A DNA stretch of 64,000 bases, taken from Pirellulales bacterium (GTDB lineage: Bacteria > Planctomycetota > Planctomycetia > Pirellulales > JAEUIK01). This document shows, in pieces, positions 36,503 through 45,952 of the stretch (its first letter is position 1; each line of letters opens with the position of its first letter). The translations under genes and the position numbers were made by a program. A model generated the notes under the pieces. It was given only the letters and a program-made list of their open reading frames with translations, was not told where the DNA came from and did not search any database. The stretch covers positions 39,110-103,109 of the forward strand of contig JAIBBZ010000021.1 of NCBI GenBank assembly GCA_019694435.1. The letters run 5' to 3'.

Positions 36503-38554
36503 TCAATTCGAGGCCTTGGCGTCTCCGCGGGCAAAAATGCTGGCCACGTAATTCAGCACGTCGGTGGCGCTTTCCTCGTTGTAGCCGTAGTCGCGAATCA
36601 GCCGCTGCTTGACGATGTCGATCTTGGCCTGGGTCTCGGCATCGACGACGTTCGAGACCAGGCTCGTGAGCTTGATCGTGTCTTTCTGATCCTCGAACAG
36701 CTTGAGCTCCAGGGCCCGGTAGAGCCGTTCGTTGGTCTTGTAGTCGAACTGGCGGCCGTCGATCGACAAGGCACCGATGTAGTTCATGATTTCCCGGCGG
36801 AAATCGTCCTTGCGGCTTTCCGGGATGTCGATCTTCTCTTCGATCGACCGCATCAGCCGCTCGTCCGGGTCTTGGTACTGGCCGGTGAACTTGTTCTTCA
36901 CCTTTTCCCGCTGCGTGTAGGCCTTGACGTTGTCGATGTAGTTGCCGCACAGCCGTTTCATGGCGTCCTCGTCGGCGGCGATGGCGCGTTGGACCTCGTT
37001 CTTGACGATGTTCTCGTACTCTTCCTTGACCACGGTGAGCAGCTCGCGATAGCTCGCGCGAGTGTCGTCATGCGTGATCAAGCTATGATGCTTGAGCCCC
37101 GCATCCAGCTCGTTGAGCACCATGAAGGGGTTGATCGAAGTCGCCTCGGGATGGGCGACCAGGGCATTGGAGATCTTGTCCTGGACGTATCGGGGTGAAA
37201 TCCCGTGCATGCCTTCGTTGACGGCCTCGTTGCGCAACTCGGCGATATTCTCCTCGGTGAAGCCGGGCAGGCTCTTGCCGTTGTACAGCTTGAGCTTCTG
37301 CAGCAGCGTCAGGCTCGCGTTTTTGGGTTGTTCGAGCCGAGTGAGCACGGCCCACATGGCGGCCATTTCGATCGTGTGCGGCGCGATATGCTTGCCGCGC
37401 ACCTTGTGGGGGTTGTAGTCCTTTTCGTAGATCTTGATTTCGTCGGCCAGCCGCGTGACGTAGGGGATGTCGATCTTGACCGTGCGGTCGCGCAGGGCCT
37501 CCATGAATTCGTTGTTCTGCAGACGGCGATACTCGGGCTCGTTCGTGTGGCCGATGATCACCTCGTCGATGTCGGTCTGCGCGAATTTCTTCGGCTTGAC
37601 CTTGTGTTCCTGGCTGGCACCCAGCAGGTCGTACAAAAACGCGACGTCGAGCTTCAGTACTTCGACGAATTCGATCAGGCCCCGATTGGCGACGTTGAAT
37701 TCGCCGTCGAAATTGAAGGCCCGTGGGTCGCTGTCGCTGCCGTACTCGGCGATCTTGCGGTAGTTGATGTCGCCCGTCAGCTCGGTCGAATCCTGGTTCT
37801 TTTCGTCCTTGGGCTGGAACGTGCCGATGCCGACGCGGTCCTTCTCGGACAGGACGACCCGTTTCACTCGGACTTCGTTGATCACCCGGGTCCAGTCGCC
37901 GTTGTTGGCCTTCAGTCGCTCGGCATAGACGAACCGGCAGAAGGGACACAACTCGCCGGTGATCTTCACGTGGTAATCGTCCGATGGACGGCCCACGTTG
38001 AGACTGTCCATGACATCGCGGCGAAAGCGCTCGGGCACCAGGTGCAGCGGCTCTTCGTGCATCGGGCACCAGTGCACGTGCTTCGAATCGTCGGGCGACA
38101 CCCAGCCGAGCGAATAGAGTGCTCCGGCGTCGGTGTTCGAATAGCGTTCCAGGCCCTTCTTGAGCAAGCGGGCAATGGTGCTCTTGCTGCTGCCGACCGG
38201 GCCGTGCAGCAACAGCACGCGTTTCTCGATGCCGTAGCCTTGGGCCGCGCTCTTGAAGGCGTTGACCAGGTGGGTCATGGCCTCGTCGAGACCAAACACG
38301 GCGTCGCGCCCGTGGTCGTCGGGGTCGTCGAAGAAGCGGTAGCGCAACTTCTTTTCTCGGCCCTGCTCATAGGTCTCGGTGCCATAGCAGAGCACCATGT
38401 CGTAGAGCCGTTCGAAGGCGTTGCGCGTGACGCGAGGATTTTCCCGCACGCAATCGAGGTAGTCCTCGAACGAGCCTTCCCACGTCTTCCGGCGAAACTG
38501 GTCGAGATCCTGGCGTTGCCCGATCAAGGCGATGACTTCGCGACCTTGGCCCAT
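36503..38554 (-). CDS. prkA: PrkA-type serine protein kinase / AAA protein (YeaG family)
   Basis: The 683-residue protein has the PrkA AAA domain with P-loop [18 protein letters not shown] (about residues 113-130) and Walker B-like text. The PrkA C-terminal domain (about 450-660) contains the kinase-like region. YeaG/PrkA phosphorylates proteins on Ser/Thr and takes part in adaptation to nutrient stress. It is first in the prkA-yeaH-spoVR operon. The ATG at 38554 follows GGAGGT. A 660-base gene-free region lies upstream and should carry its promoter. Confidence 0.97.
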   Translation of the reverse strand: MGQGREVIALIGQRQDLDQFRRKTWEGSFEDYLDCVRENPRVTRNAFERLYDMVLCYGTETYEQGREKKLRYRFFDDPDDHGRDAVFGLDEAMTHLVNAFKSAAQGYGIEKRVLLLHGPVGSSKSTIARLLKKGLERYSNTDAGALYSLGWVSPDDSKHVHWCPMHEEPLHLVPERFRRDVMDSLNVGRPSDDYHVKITGELCPFCRFVYAERLKANNGDWTRVINEVRVKRVVLSEKDRVGIGTFQPKDEKNQDSTELTGDINYRKIAEYGSDSDPRAFNFDGEFNVANRGLIEFVEVLKLDVAFLYDLLGASQEHKVKPKKFAQTDIDEVIIGHTNEPEYRRLQNNEFMEALRDRTVKIDIPYVTRLADEIKIYEKDYNPHKVRGKHIAPHTIEMAAMWAVLTRLEQPKNASLTLLQKLKLYNGKSLPGFTEENIAELRNEAVNEGMHGISPRYVQDKISNALVAHPEATSINPFMVLNELDAGLKHHSLITHDDTRASYRELLTVVKEEYENIVKNEVQRAIAADEDAMKRLCGNYIDNVKAYTQREKVKNKFTGQYQDPDERLMRSIEEKIDIPESRKDDFRREIMNYIGALSIDGRQFDYKTNERLYRALELKLFEDQKDTIKLTSLVSNVVDAETQAKIDIVKQRLIRDYGYNEESATDVLNYVASIFARGDAKASN

Positions 38555-39217
38555 GTCGTGACCTCCGCATGCGCGGTGTGAAGTTTTGAGGCAGGGCGCG
38601 CACCGGGCCGCGGCCTGCGTGATGTGCCGACAGTTGCCGTCACCTCCTACCTTGCCGCGCGTTGCCTAGATTCACCCATCGATCGAGTCGCTCGGTTCCG
38701 TACGCGCAGGGTCCACCGCCAGCGGCGGTCCGAAGGGCATAACGGCCGGGGCATCGGAGCAATGAGCCCGCAGGCGCCCCGGGAAACAAGTCGCTTCGCC
38801 CGGGGCCATGCTTGGCCCGGTTCCTGCCGGTGCCGCCGGAGCGAACTTGCGAAAGAGCAGCGAAAAAAGCGACGCAGGTGAGATAGGTCGATTGCGACGG
38901 CGAAAAGGTCGGGCTTCCGTTCCCTAACGCGTCCCCTATCCTTCCTGACTTATAAGTATCGCTTGATCCTTGCGATGCGGCAATATCGGATTGGCGAGTC
39001 GGCAGCTCGACCAGGCCTGGAATGTAGTACCTAAGCCAATGGCAGGGATCGACTTGCGATTCCGCACCAGTGCCGACGCTCAGCGAGCGCAGCCGGGCCA
39101 CCGACGCACTAGACCCCCGGTAGAGTCAATGCACACTCGCGGGGTGTCGGTTTCCTGGCGAGCACCGGACCACTTGGAAACACCGGCACGGGCCGCTTGC
39201 CGACCCTGCGCAGCAGT
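38555..39217. other. Gene-free 660-base region upstream of prkA
   Basis: I find no convincing gene, tRNA or terminator here. On the minus strand a weak promoter can be drawn: TTGCCG, 17 bases, GATACT, ending near 38956. It overlaps a perfect palindrome ACTTATAAGT at 38948-38957. A further strong Shine-Dalgarno-like AGGAGGTGA lies on the minus strand near 38643-38651, with no obvious start codon after it. I searched for a sigma54 -24/-12 element and found none. A long regulated leader for prkA is the simplest reading. Confidence 0.5.
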
Positions 39218-39613
39218 TCACGAGGCCATCAGCCGATCGACGCTTTCGAGCAGCCGGTCCATGGCAAACGGCTTCCGGATGTAATCGTCGACGCCCAACA
39301 TCTCGGCATAGGCCTTATGCCGGCTGCCTTCGTTGGCGGTAATCATGATTACTCGCAGGGGCATCGGCCGCGACCGGCGGAGCTTTTCTAGCACGAGAAA
39401 GCCGCTGCGCTTGGGCATCATCATGTCGAGAATCACCAGGTCGGGATCCTCGCGCTCGGCCATGGCCAGGCCCTGGTTTCCGTCGCGGGCGACCATGATC
39501 TGGTAACCCCGGGTCTCCAGCGCAAAACGCATCGAATCGATGATCTCGGGATCGTCGTCGACGAGTAGGATGCGCTTAGAGGTAGGCTTCTTAGGGCTGG
39601 TTTCCTCGACCAT
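39218..39613 (-). CDS. Single-domain response regulator (CheY-like receiver)
   Basis: The 131-residue protein is a stand-alone receiver domain. The phosphoacceptor is Asp63 (LVILDMMMPK), with the acidic pair Asp19-Asp20 in ILLVDDDPEI, switch Thr92 (MITAN) and Lys114 (YIRKPF). There is no output domain, so it acts through protein contacts, for example in a phosphorelay or chemotaxis-like system. No histidine kinase lies nearby. It follows the NADH dehydrogenase gene by 135 bases on the same strand. Confidence 0.93.
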   Translation of the reverse strand: MVEETSPKKPTSKRILLVDDDPEIIDSMRFALETRGYQIMVARDGNQGLAMAEREDPDLVILDMMMPKRSGFLVLEKLRRSRPMPLRVIMITANEGSRHKAYAEMLGVDDYIRKPFAMDRLLESVDRLMAS

Positions 39614-39748
39614 GGCGATGCCGTCCGGGGCGGGCTGAAAGAAGGCGGGGTGGCCAGGCGAACTGGCTCACAGTTGCCATGAGAGATAGCCGACCGGCTG
39701 CCGGTTTGCAAGCAGCCCGGCCTGCGTTTCCCAAGCCTCGTAGCCGGT

Positions 39749-41107
39749 TTACATCCGCACGGCGGTGGCGCGTGCCGCGGCGCCGTCGCCATCGTCGCCG
39801 GCCGGAAGCGCCAAGTGCGGAGGCAGCACATGCTCGCCGGTGATCAGCCGCGCCGAACGGGCCCGAGTAACGTAGTTCGCGGCCCATTGAACCAGCACCA
39901 GCACGCGATTCTGAAATTGAATCAGGAACATGATGTGCACAAACAGCCATGCCAGCCAGGCCAGGAAACCTGACAGCCGCACCCGACCAAAATCGGCCAC
40001 CGCCTGGGCGCGGCCGATCGTGGCCATATTGCCGCGATCGTGGTAGACGAACCGGGCCTGTGGCGTGAGCCCGCGCAGCCGGTCGTTGATCTGTCGGGCC
40101 ACGAAGCGCCCTTGTTGCATGGCGACCGGGGCCACGCCGGGCAGAGGGTGGTCGCCTTGGTGGCGATAACTCGCCAAATCGCCGATCACGAAAATCTCCG
40201 GGTGGCCCGGTACGGTGAGATTGGCTTCGACCACCACGCGCCCGGCACGATCGAGCGGAGCGCGGGCGCGCTGATGCAAGCGCTCGCCGAGCGGCGACGC
40301 CTGTACGCCGGCCGCCCAAAAGACGGTGCGCGTGAACAGGGTGATCGATTGGCCACCCCGTTCATAGACCACCCGGTCGGGCTCGATGGCAGTGACCCGG
40401 GCGTCGGTCTGGACATCGACTCCCAGTCGCTGCAGCGAATCGAGCGCCCGTGCGGAGAGCACCTCGGGATAGGTCGAGAGGACGCGCGGTCCTGCTTCGA
40501 GCAACAAGATCTTGGCTTGGCTGGTATCGATGTGTCGGAAGTCGCGGCGTAGCGTCTGGTGGGCCAGTTCCCCGATCGCACCGGCCAGTTCCACGCCGGT
40601 CGGTCCCGCGCCAATCACGACGAACGTCATGGCCGCCTGGCGCAAGTCCTCGTCGCTTTCGCGTTCCGCCGCCTCGAAAGCGATAAACACCCTGCAGCGC
40701 ATTTCGGTGGCGTCTTCGATCGTCTTCAGACCCGGCGCCGCCGCTTCCCACTCGGGGTGGCCGAAGTAGTGGTGCCTGGCCCCCGCCGCGACGATCAGGG
40801 TGTCGTAGGGGAGCGATCCGTCGTTGAGGATGACGCGGCGCTGTTCCACGTCGAAATCGACCACCTCGCCCAGGAGCACACGGGTGTTCGACTGACGTTT
40901 GAGCACCGAGCGGAGCGGCGCGGCGATGTTGGCCGGCGAAAGCCCGCCGGTAGCCACCTGATATAAGAGCGGCTGGAACAGGTGGAAGTTGCGGCGGTCG
41001 AGTAGCGTGATCAGCGCCTGGCTGCGGCGAAGCTGCTTGGCGGCATACAATCCGCCGAAGCCTCCGCCGACGATGACCACGTGATGTCCCGCGCCGGGGT
41101 ATTGCAT
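39749..41107 (-). CDS. Type II NADH dehydrogenase (NDH-2-like NAD(P)/FAD oxidoreductase)
   Basis: This 452-residue membrane-associated enzyme passes electrons from NADH to quinone without pumping protons. The FAD-binding loop is VGGGFGGLYAAKQLRR near the start and the NADH site is VIGAGPTGVELAGAIGEL (about 167-184). The C-terminal region has a hydrophobic amphipathic anchor (WLAWLFVHIMFLIQF). The length fits NDH-2. The ATG at 41107 diverges from the M24 peptidase gene. Confidence 0.93.
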   Translation of the reverse strand: MQYPGAGHHVVIVGGGFGGLYAAKQLRRSQALITLLDRRNFHLFQPLLYQVATGGLSPANIAAPLRSVLKRQSNTRVLLGEVVDFDVEQRRVILNDGSLPYDTLIVAAGARHHYFGHPEWEAAAPGLKTIEDATEMRCRVFIAFEAAERESDEDLRQAAMTFVVIGAGPTGVELAGAIGELAHQTLRRDFRHIDTSQAKILLLEAGPRVLSTYPEVLSARALDSLQRLGVDVQTDARVTAIEPDRVVYERGGQSITLFTRTVFWAAGVQASPLGERLHQRARAPLDRAGRVVVEANLTVPGHPEIFVIGDLASYRHQGDHPLPGVAPVAMQQGRFVARQINDRLRGLTPQARFVYHDRGNMATIGRAQAVADFGRVRLSGFLAWLAWLFVHIMFLIQFQNRVLVLVQWAANYVTRARSARLITGEHVLPPHLALPAGDDGDGAAARATAVRM

Positions 41108-41234
41108 GACGCGGTTATCTTACCACTCGCGGTGAACCGCCGGGATACGTCGGTCGCCGCGTGCCCGCTGGCGACCGGGCGGCCCTGGCGGTATAGATGG
41201 CCATGGATTAACCCATTGCAGGAATCATCCCCCG

Positions 41235-42386
41235 ATGTTGACCGCCGAAGGCTGCCGCCAGCGTCGCGAGCGGCTGTGGGCCGCTTGCCCTGAGTCGCTG
41301 GACGCCCTGCTCATCGCCGATCCGCAGCACCTGGTCTACCTGGCCGACTACGCGCCTTCACCTTTCGTGTTTCGCACGACGAATTCCGGCGCTTTGCTCG
41401 TCCTCACGCGCCAAGGTCCGAGCATCCTGATCGCCGACAATTTCATGAAGGCCGTGGCCGACGCTGCACACGTCGACGAGCGCGTATTGCCGATCTGGTA
41501 CCGCGGCGTCGAAACGGCGCCGATCCGCCGAGGGCGCCTGATCGAGGCCGTGGCCGAACGCCTCGGCCAACTTCCGGGGACGCACTTCGGTTACGAGCCG
41601 GGGCATGTCCCGGCCGGCGTCGTCGAGCGCCTGCGCGACGAGCGGGGCGAGATTTCGCTGTTCGACATAGCGCCCATCCTCCACCGGCTCAAGCGGTCGA
41701 AAGACGCTGACGAACTGGCGATGATTCGCCGGTCGCTGCGCGCGGCCGAGGCCGGTTATGCCGCCGCCCTGGCCGAGGCTCGGCCAGGGATGAGCGAGCT
41801 CGACTTGTTCCTGCTCGTCCAGAACGCCGTGCTGCGGGCCGACGGTGAACAATTGCAGCTCTACGGCGATTTCGTCAGCGGTCCGCGTACGGCCGCCGTC
41901 GGCGGGCTGCCGAGCGCTCGCGTGATTGAGCCGGGCGACCTGGTACTGATCGACTTTTCGGCCGTCGTACACGGCTACCGGGGCGATCTTGCCAACACAT
42001 TTGCCTGCGGAGCTGGCCCCACGCCGCGGCAGCGCGAAATGTACGAGGCGATTCTCGAGGCCTTGGCCGCGGCCGAGACGGTTCTGGCCGCCGGGCGCCC
42101 CGCGCGCGACGTCGATCGCACGGTGCGCTCCAGCTTTGCGGCCCGGGGACTTGCCGAGCGATTTACTTCGCACAGCGGGCACGGCATTGGTTTGGGGCAT
42201 CCCGATCCGCCGTACTTCGTCCCGGAAAGCGCCGATGTGTTGCAGGTGGGCGACGTCGTGGCGGTCGAGCCGGGGTTATATTTCCCAGGCGAGTTCGGCA
42301 TGCGCTACGAGCACAACTACCTGATCACCGAGTCGGGCTATGAGCGGCTTTCGCAACATGCGCTGCAGATTGATCAACCGGCGTAA
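41235..42386 (+). CDS. M24-family aminopeptidase (Xaa-Pro peptidase type)
   Basis: The 383-residue enzyme has a creatinase-like N-terminal domain and a C-terminal pita-bread fold. Likely metal ligands are both Asp residues in LIDFSAVVHGYRGDLANT, the His in HSGHGIGLGHPDPP and the Glu residues in AVEPGLYFPGEFGMRYEHN. It would cleave Xaa-Pro or related bonds from short peptides in the cytoplasm. A possible -10 (TATAGA, 41192-41197) lies 37 bases before the start. The next gene starts inside its 3' end. Confidence 0.93.
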   Translation: MLTAEGCRQRRERLWAACPESLDALLIADPQHLVYLADYAPSPFVFRTTNSGALLVLTRQGPSILIADNFMKAVADAAHVDERVLPIWYRGVETAPIRRGRLIEAVAERLGQLPGTHFGYEPGHVPAGVVERLRDERGEISLFDIAPILHRLKRSKDADELAMIRRSLRAAEAGYAAALAEARPGMSELDLFLLVQNAVLRADGEQLQLYGDFVSGPRTAAVGGLPSARVIEPGDLVLIDFSAVVHGYRGDLANTFACGAGPTPRQREMYEAILEALAAAETVLAAGRPARDVDRTVRSSFAARGLAERFTSHSGHGIGLGHPDPPYFVPESADVLQVGDVVAVEPGLYFPGEFGMRYEHNYLITESGYERLSQHALQIDQPA

Positions 42387-43116
42387 AGTGAGTGGTTTGG
42401 CCTGGCCCCTGGCCGGGGCCATTTGCTGGCTGTCCATCGGGGGTTTGATCGCGGCGGCTTTGGCGGCCGACGATCACCCTGCGAACGACCGCGAGTCGTT
42501 GGGCGAGTTTCAAGTGCTGGTGGGCTCCTGGCGGGGTGTCGGCCAACCCAAACGCGGTTCGACCCGCGACGCCTGGACCGAGCGCGGCGCCTGCGCCTGG
42601 GAGTTTCGCGACGGTGCCGCGGCGCTGGTCTTCTCGATCGAGGGCGCCAAGCACTATCGCCTGCTCAGAATCACCCCGAGCGACGAGCCCAACACCTGGC
42701 GATTGTCGGCGACGCGGGCCGAGAGCGATGCGATCGATGCGTTTACGGGTAGCAAGTCGCCCGCGGGGCAGATCGTGTTTTCGGCGGCCGACGAGGGTGC
42801 GCTGGCGGCACAATTGACTCTGCGGACCGTGGCCGATGGTGATCGCCTGCTGGTGTTGCTCGAGCAGCGCAACAAGCAGCAGCTCACGCGACTGGCCGAG
42901 ATCGGCTACACCCGTCAAGGCAGCAACTTCGGCAAGGGTGTGACCTACCGCGAGTGCATCGTCACCGGCGGACTGGGCACGATTGCCGTCGAGCACAATG
43001 GGCAGACCTATTACGTCTGCTGCGGCGGCTGCAAGGAATTGTTCGAGGCCGACCCAGAGGCCGTGATCGCCGAGTACAAGCAGCGGCGCGAGCAGAAACA
43101 GGTGGACAACAAATAG
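42358..43116 (+). CDS. Exported protein with C-terminal YHS/TRASH-like Cys domain
   Basis: The 252-residue protein has a signal peptide with basic start MRCRLINRRK and hydrophobic core ending AALAADD. After a beta-rich middle part a small Cys domain ends the protein: ECIVTGG, then YYVCCGGCKELFEADPEAVI, which resembles YHS/TRASH metal-binding modules. It may bind a metal in the periplasm. Its start lies within the last 29 bases of the peptidase gene (42386), so the two are coupled. ATG 42340 or GTG 42388 are alternative starts. Confidence 0.75.
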   Translation: MRCRLINRRKVSGLAWPLAGAICWLSIGGLIAAALAADDHPANDRESLGEFQVLVGSWRGVGQPKRGSTRDAWTERGACAWEFRDGAAALVFSIEGAKHYRLLRITPSDEPNTWRLSATRAESDAIDAFTGSKSPAGQIVFSAADEGALAAQLTLRTVADGDRLLVLLEQRNKQQLTRLAEIGYTRQGSNFGKGVTYRECIVTGGLGTIAVEHNGQTYYVCCGGCKELFEADPEAVIAEYKQRREQKQVDNK

Positions 43117-43164
43117 CCGCTTGGTCGGCTGCTTACGCGGCTTTCGCCGATGTCGTGGTCCGGT

Positions 43165-44646
43165 CTAGCTGACCGGCTGATAGTTTCGCGCCAATTCGAC
43201 CAGGGTACGGACGAAGCAGCCGGTGCCGCCGGCGTCGAGCCAGGGCTTGGGCGATTCGAGAAACGCCGGGCCGGCGATATCGAGGTGCGTCCAGGGCGTT
43301 CCGGCGACGAATTCCTCGAGGAATTTCGCGGCAGCGATCGCGCCGCCCCAACGTCCTTTGCCCACGTTCTTGATGTCGGCCACATCGCTTTTGATGTCCT
43401 CGCCGTACTCGGCAAACATGGGCAATTGCCAGGCCGGCTCGCCACAGCGCCGGGCCGCCGCCAGCACGCGGTCGCACCAAGGTTGATCGTTGCTCATCGC
43501 GCCAGCGACGTGCGGTCCGAGCGCCACGACGCACGCCCCGGTCAACGTGGCCAGGTCGACGATGTGCCCTGCCCGCTGCTCGACGGCCACCGACAGGACA
43601 TCGGCCAACACCAGGCGGCCCTCGGCGTCGGTGTTGTGCACCTCGATCGACCGGCCGTTGCGGGCCCAAAGCACGTCGCCCAGCTTCATGGCCCGGCCGC
43701 CCGGCATGTTTTCGACCAGGCCCATCAGTCCGACGACGTTGACCGGCAGTTTGAGCCGCGCAATGGCCTGCACGGCGGCGAGCACCGTGGCGGCGCCGGC
43801 CATGTCCATCTTCATGGTCAGCATCGACTCGCTGGGCTTGAGCGACAAACCGCCCGAGTCGAACGTGACGCCCTTGCCGACGAGTGCCAGCGGGCGCGCG
43901 TCGTTGCCCGCACCGCGATAACGCAGCATGACCAAGCGCGGCGGGCGTTCGGAGCCGCGGGCCACGGCCAAAAGCGCGCCGCACCGCTCGGCTTCGAGAC
44001 GCGCCTGGTCCCAGGTTTCGATCGTCAGGCCGCATTCCTGCGCGACCGCGGAGGCACGGTCGGCAAACACCTCGGGGTACAGCTCCTGCGGCGGCTCATT
44101 GACCAGCCTGCGGCAGAGATTCATGGCGTCGCCGAGCACCTGGCCGCCTTGCAGCCCGCGCTCGGCGTTGGCGGCGAACAGCAGCCTGGCCGGTGCAAAG
44201 GTCTTCTTCTCTCGCCGGTACAGGTCCTGGCCCTGAGCCCCCGCGAGTGCTCCGGCCACGGCGCTTTCGGCCAGGTCCGGCGGCGCGAGATCGGCCAGAT
44301 ACACGCCAACGGTTTGTCGTGCACGAGCGGCGAGCTGCCGGATGGCAGCAGCCGCTGCCCGAAACGCCGTACCCCGGTCGAAGTTTTCGCGGGGTCCGAG
44401 GCCGACGACCAGCACTTGTGCCGCGCGGATCCCCGTGGGCGCCAGCAACGGGACCAACTCCAACGGCTTGCCGGAGAGATCGCCGCCTTCGATCAGCCGA
44501 GCAAGCGCGCCGCCCGTGGCGGCGTTCATGGCCGCGGCGGGGCGGTCGAATTGCTTGTCGTCGAACAGGCCGACGACGACGCAGTCGGCCTCAAGCGTGG
44601 TCGGGGATTCTGAGGTGATCTCAACAGCGGGGCGAACAGGCGGCAT
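43165..44646 (-). CDS. pepA: Leucyl aminopeptidase (M17 family)
   Basis: The 493-residue cytoplasmic enzyme releases N-terminal amino acids from peptides. The signature octapeptide NTDAEGRL is present, with metal ligands in LVGKGVTFDSGGLSLKPS (Lys and Asp) and in the preceding Asp/Glu residues, and a catalytic Arg in the signature. The N-terminal macro-like domain is complete, and the length is normal for PepA. It is convergent with the YHS-domain gene and upstream of the SMP-30 gene on the same strand. Confidence 0.96.
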   Translation of the reverse strand: MPPVRPAVEITSESPTTLEADCVVVGLFDDKQFDRPAAAMNAATGGALARLIEGGDLSGKPLELVPLLAPTGIRAAQVLVVGLGPRENFDRGTAFRAAAAAIRQLAARARQTVGVYLADLAPPDLAESAVAGALAGAQGQDLYRREKKTFAPARLLFAANAERGLQGGQVLGDAMNLCRRLVNEPPQELYPEVFADRASAVAQECGLTIETWDQARLEAERCGALLAVARGSERPPRLVMLRYRGAGNDARPLALVGKGVTFDSGGLSLKPSESMLTMKMDMAGAATVLAAVQAIARLKLPVNVVGLMGLVENMPGGRAMKLGDVLWARNGRSIEVHNTDAEGRLVLADVLSVAVEQRAGHIVDLATLTGACVVALGPHVAGAMSNDQPWCDRVLAAARRCGEPAWQLPMFAEYGEDIKSDVADIKNVGKGRWGGAIAAAKFLEEFVAGTPWTHLDIAGPAFLESPKPWLDAGGTGCFVRTLVELARNYQPVS

Positions 44647-44735
44647 CGTTGGGCAATCTCACGGAGATCGGCGCGAAGGACAGGTGACAGCGGCAGCAGA
44701 TTTCGATCTTGTCGGGGCCGGCGGCACGGGCTGCG

Positions 44736-45779
44736 CTACGGTTGGGGTTCGTAGACGTGATACCCCGGGTGCTTGAGCCGCGCGCGGTACAGCCCGTATT
44801 TCTCGTTGCCCGTCGCGGGATGCCTCGTACCGGGAACCGACGCAGTGACGTACAGCGTGGCCGACTCGTCGCCGCCGCCAAAGTCGCAATTGGTCGGAGT
44901 GCCGGGCACCGCGGCAAAGGCCAACGGCCGCCCGTCGGGGCTGAAGACGTAGATGCCCGAATCGCTCCCCTGCCCCGCCGTCGCATAAATGTTGCCTGCG
45001 CGGTCGATGGCCATGCCGTCGATGCCGCGCTGCTGCGGCTGAAACGTGTGGAGCACGCGCTTGTCGGCGAGCGTGCCATCGGCACCGACGGCGAACGCCG
45101 TCAGTTGCTTCTTGCCGCCCGCGGCGCTGTTGTTGTCGGCGATATAGACCGTCTTGCCGTCGGGCGCGACGAGAATGCCGTTGGGCTTTTCAACGTCGCG
45201 CGTGGCCACCTTCACGCTGCCATCGGGCGCCACGAGGAACACGCCCTCGAAATCCAGCGCGCGCGGTTCGCTGCCGACATAACGCGGATCGGTGAAGTAA
45301 ACGCGGCCTTGTTGGTCGATCGCCAGATCGTTTGGGCTGTTGAACCGTTTACCGTCGAACTGATCGGCGAGCGTGCGCTTGACCTGGAAAGCAGGCGTCG
45401 TCACGGGCCCGGTCTTCGAGATACAGCGGTTTCCGCCCGTGTTCGCGCCTTCGCAGGCGACGAGGCAGCCGTCCGGGCTGAAAGCGAGTCCGTTGGCCCG
45501 GCCGCTGGGGTGAAAGTAGGCGTCCACCCGGTTCGTCTGGGGATGATAGATGTAAATCGTGTCGCCGATGTCGGAGAACATGATCGAGTTGCCCATCGCC
45601 AGCGTGGGGCCCTCGGTAAACTCGCCTTCTCCCCAGAGCAGTTCGAACTTGGTGCCAGGGGGCACAAATTCGTCCTGGGCCTCGGGGGTGAATCCGGCCG
45701 GCCAGTCGGCCTGCGCCGCGGCAATGGCCGAGCCGCTCAGGGCGGCGCCCAGGGCCATGACGATGAAAACTCGCGACAT
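44736..45779 (-). CDS. SMP-30/gluconolactonase-like exported beta-propeller
   Basis: This 347-residue exported protein has a signal peptide (IVMALGAALSGSAIAAAQ) and a six-bladed SMP-30/gluconolactonase-type propeller. Family blocks are FTEGPTLAMGNSIMFSDIGD, RFNSPNDLAIDQQGRVYFTD and PNGILVAPDGKTVYIADNN, with Glu, Asn and Asp calcium ligands. It may be a lactonase. The ATG at 45779 has AAGGAG at the right distance; ATG 45785 is too close to that site, and longer frames run into the divergent region. Confidence 0.9.
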   Translation of the reverse strand: MSRVFIVMALGAALSGSAIAAAQADWPAGFTPEAQDEFVPPGTKFELLWGEGEFTEGPTLAMGNSIMFSDIGDTIYIYHPQTNRVDAYFHPSGRANGLAFSPDGCLVACEGANTGGNRCISKTGPVTTPAFQVKRTLADQFDGKRFNSPNDLAIDQQGRVYFTDPRYVGSEPRALDFEGVFLVAPDGSVKVATRDVEKPNGILVAPDGKTVYIADNNSAAGGKKQLTAFAVGADGTLADKRVLHTFQPQQRGIDGMAIDRAGNIYATAGQGSDSGIYVFSPDGRPLAFAAVPGTPTNCDFGGGDESATLYVTASVPGTRHPATGNEKYGLYRARLKHPGYHVYEPQP

Positions 45780-45952
45780 GCACATGCTCCTTCCCGAGAC
45801 GCGTCGATCGTGGCAGCGTGGCGATATCGTAAAGGCACGCAGGCCGATTGCCAATTTTTGAAGTTCGGGCCCGTGGTCGCCGTGCCCGGTGTCGATCGAC
45901 CGCGCTATCGAGTACAACGGTCGGCACCGCAAATCGAGGAGATCATCGAGCG

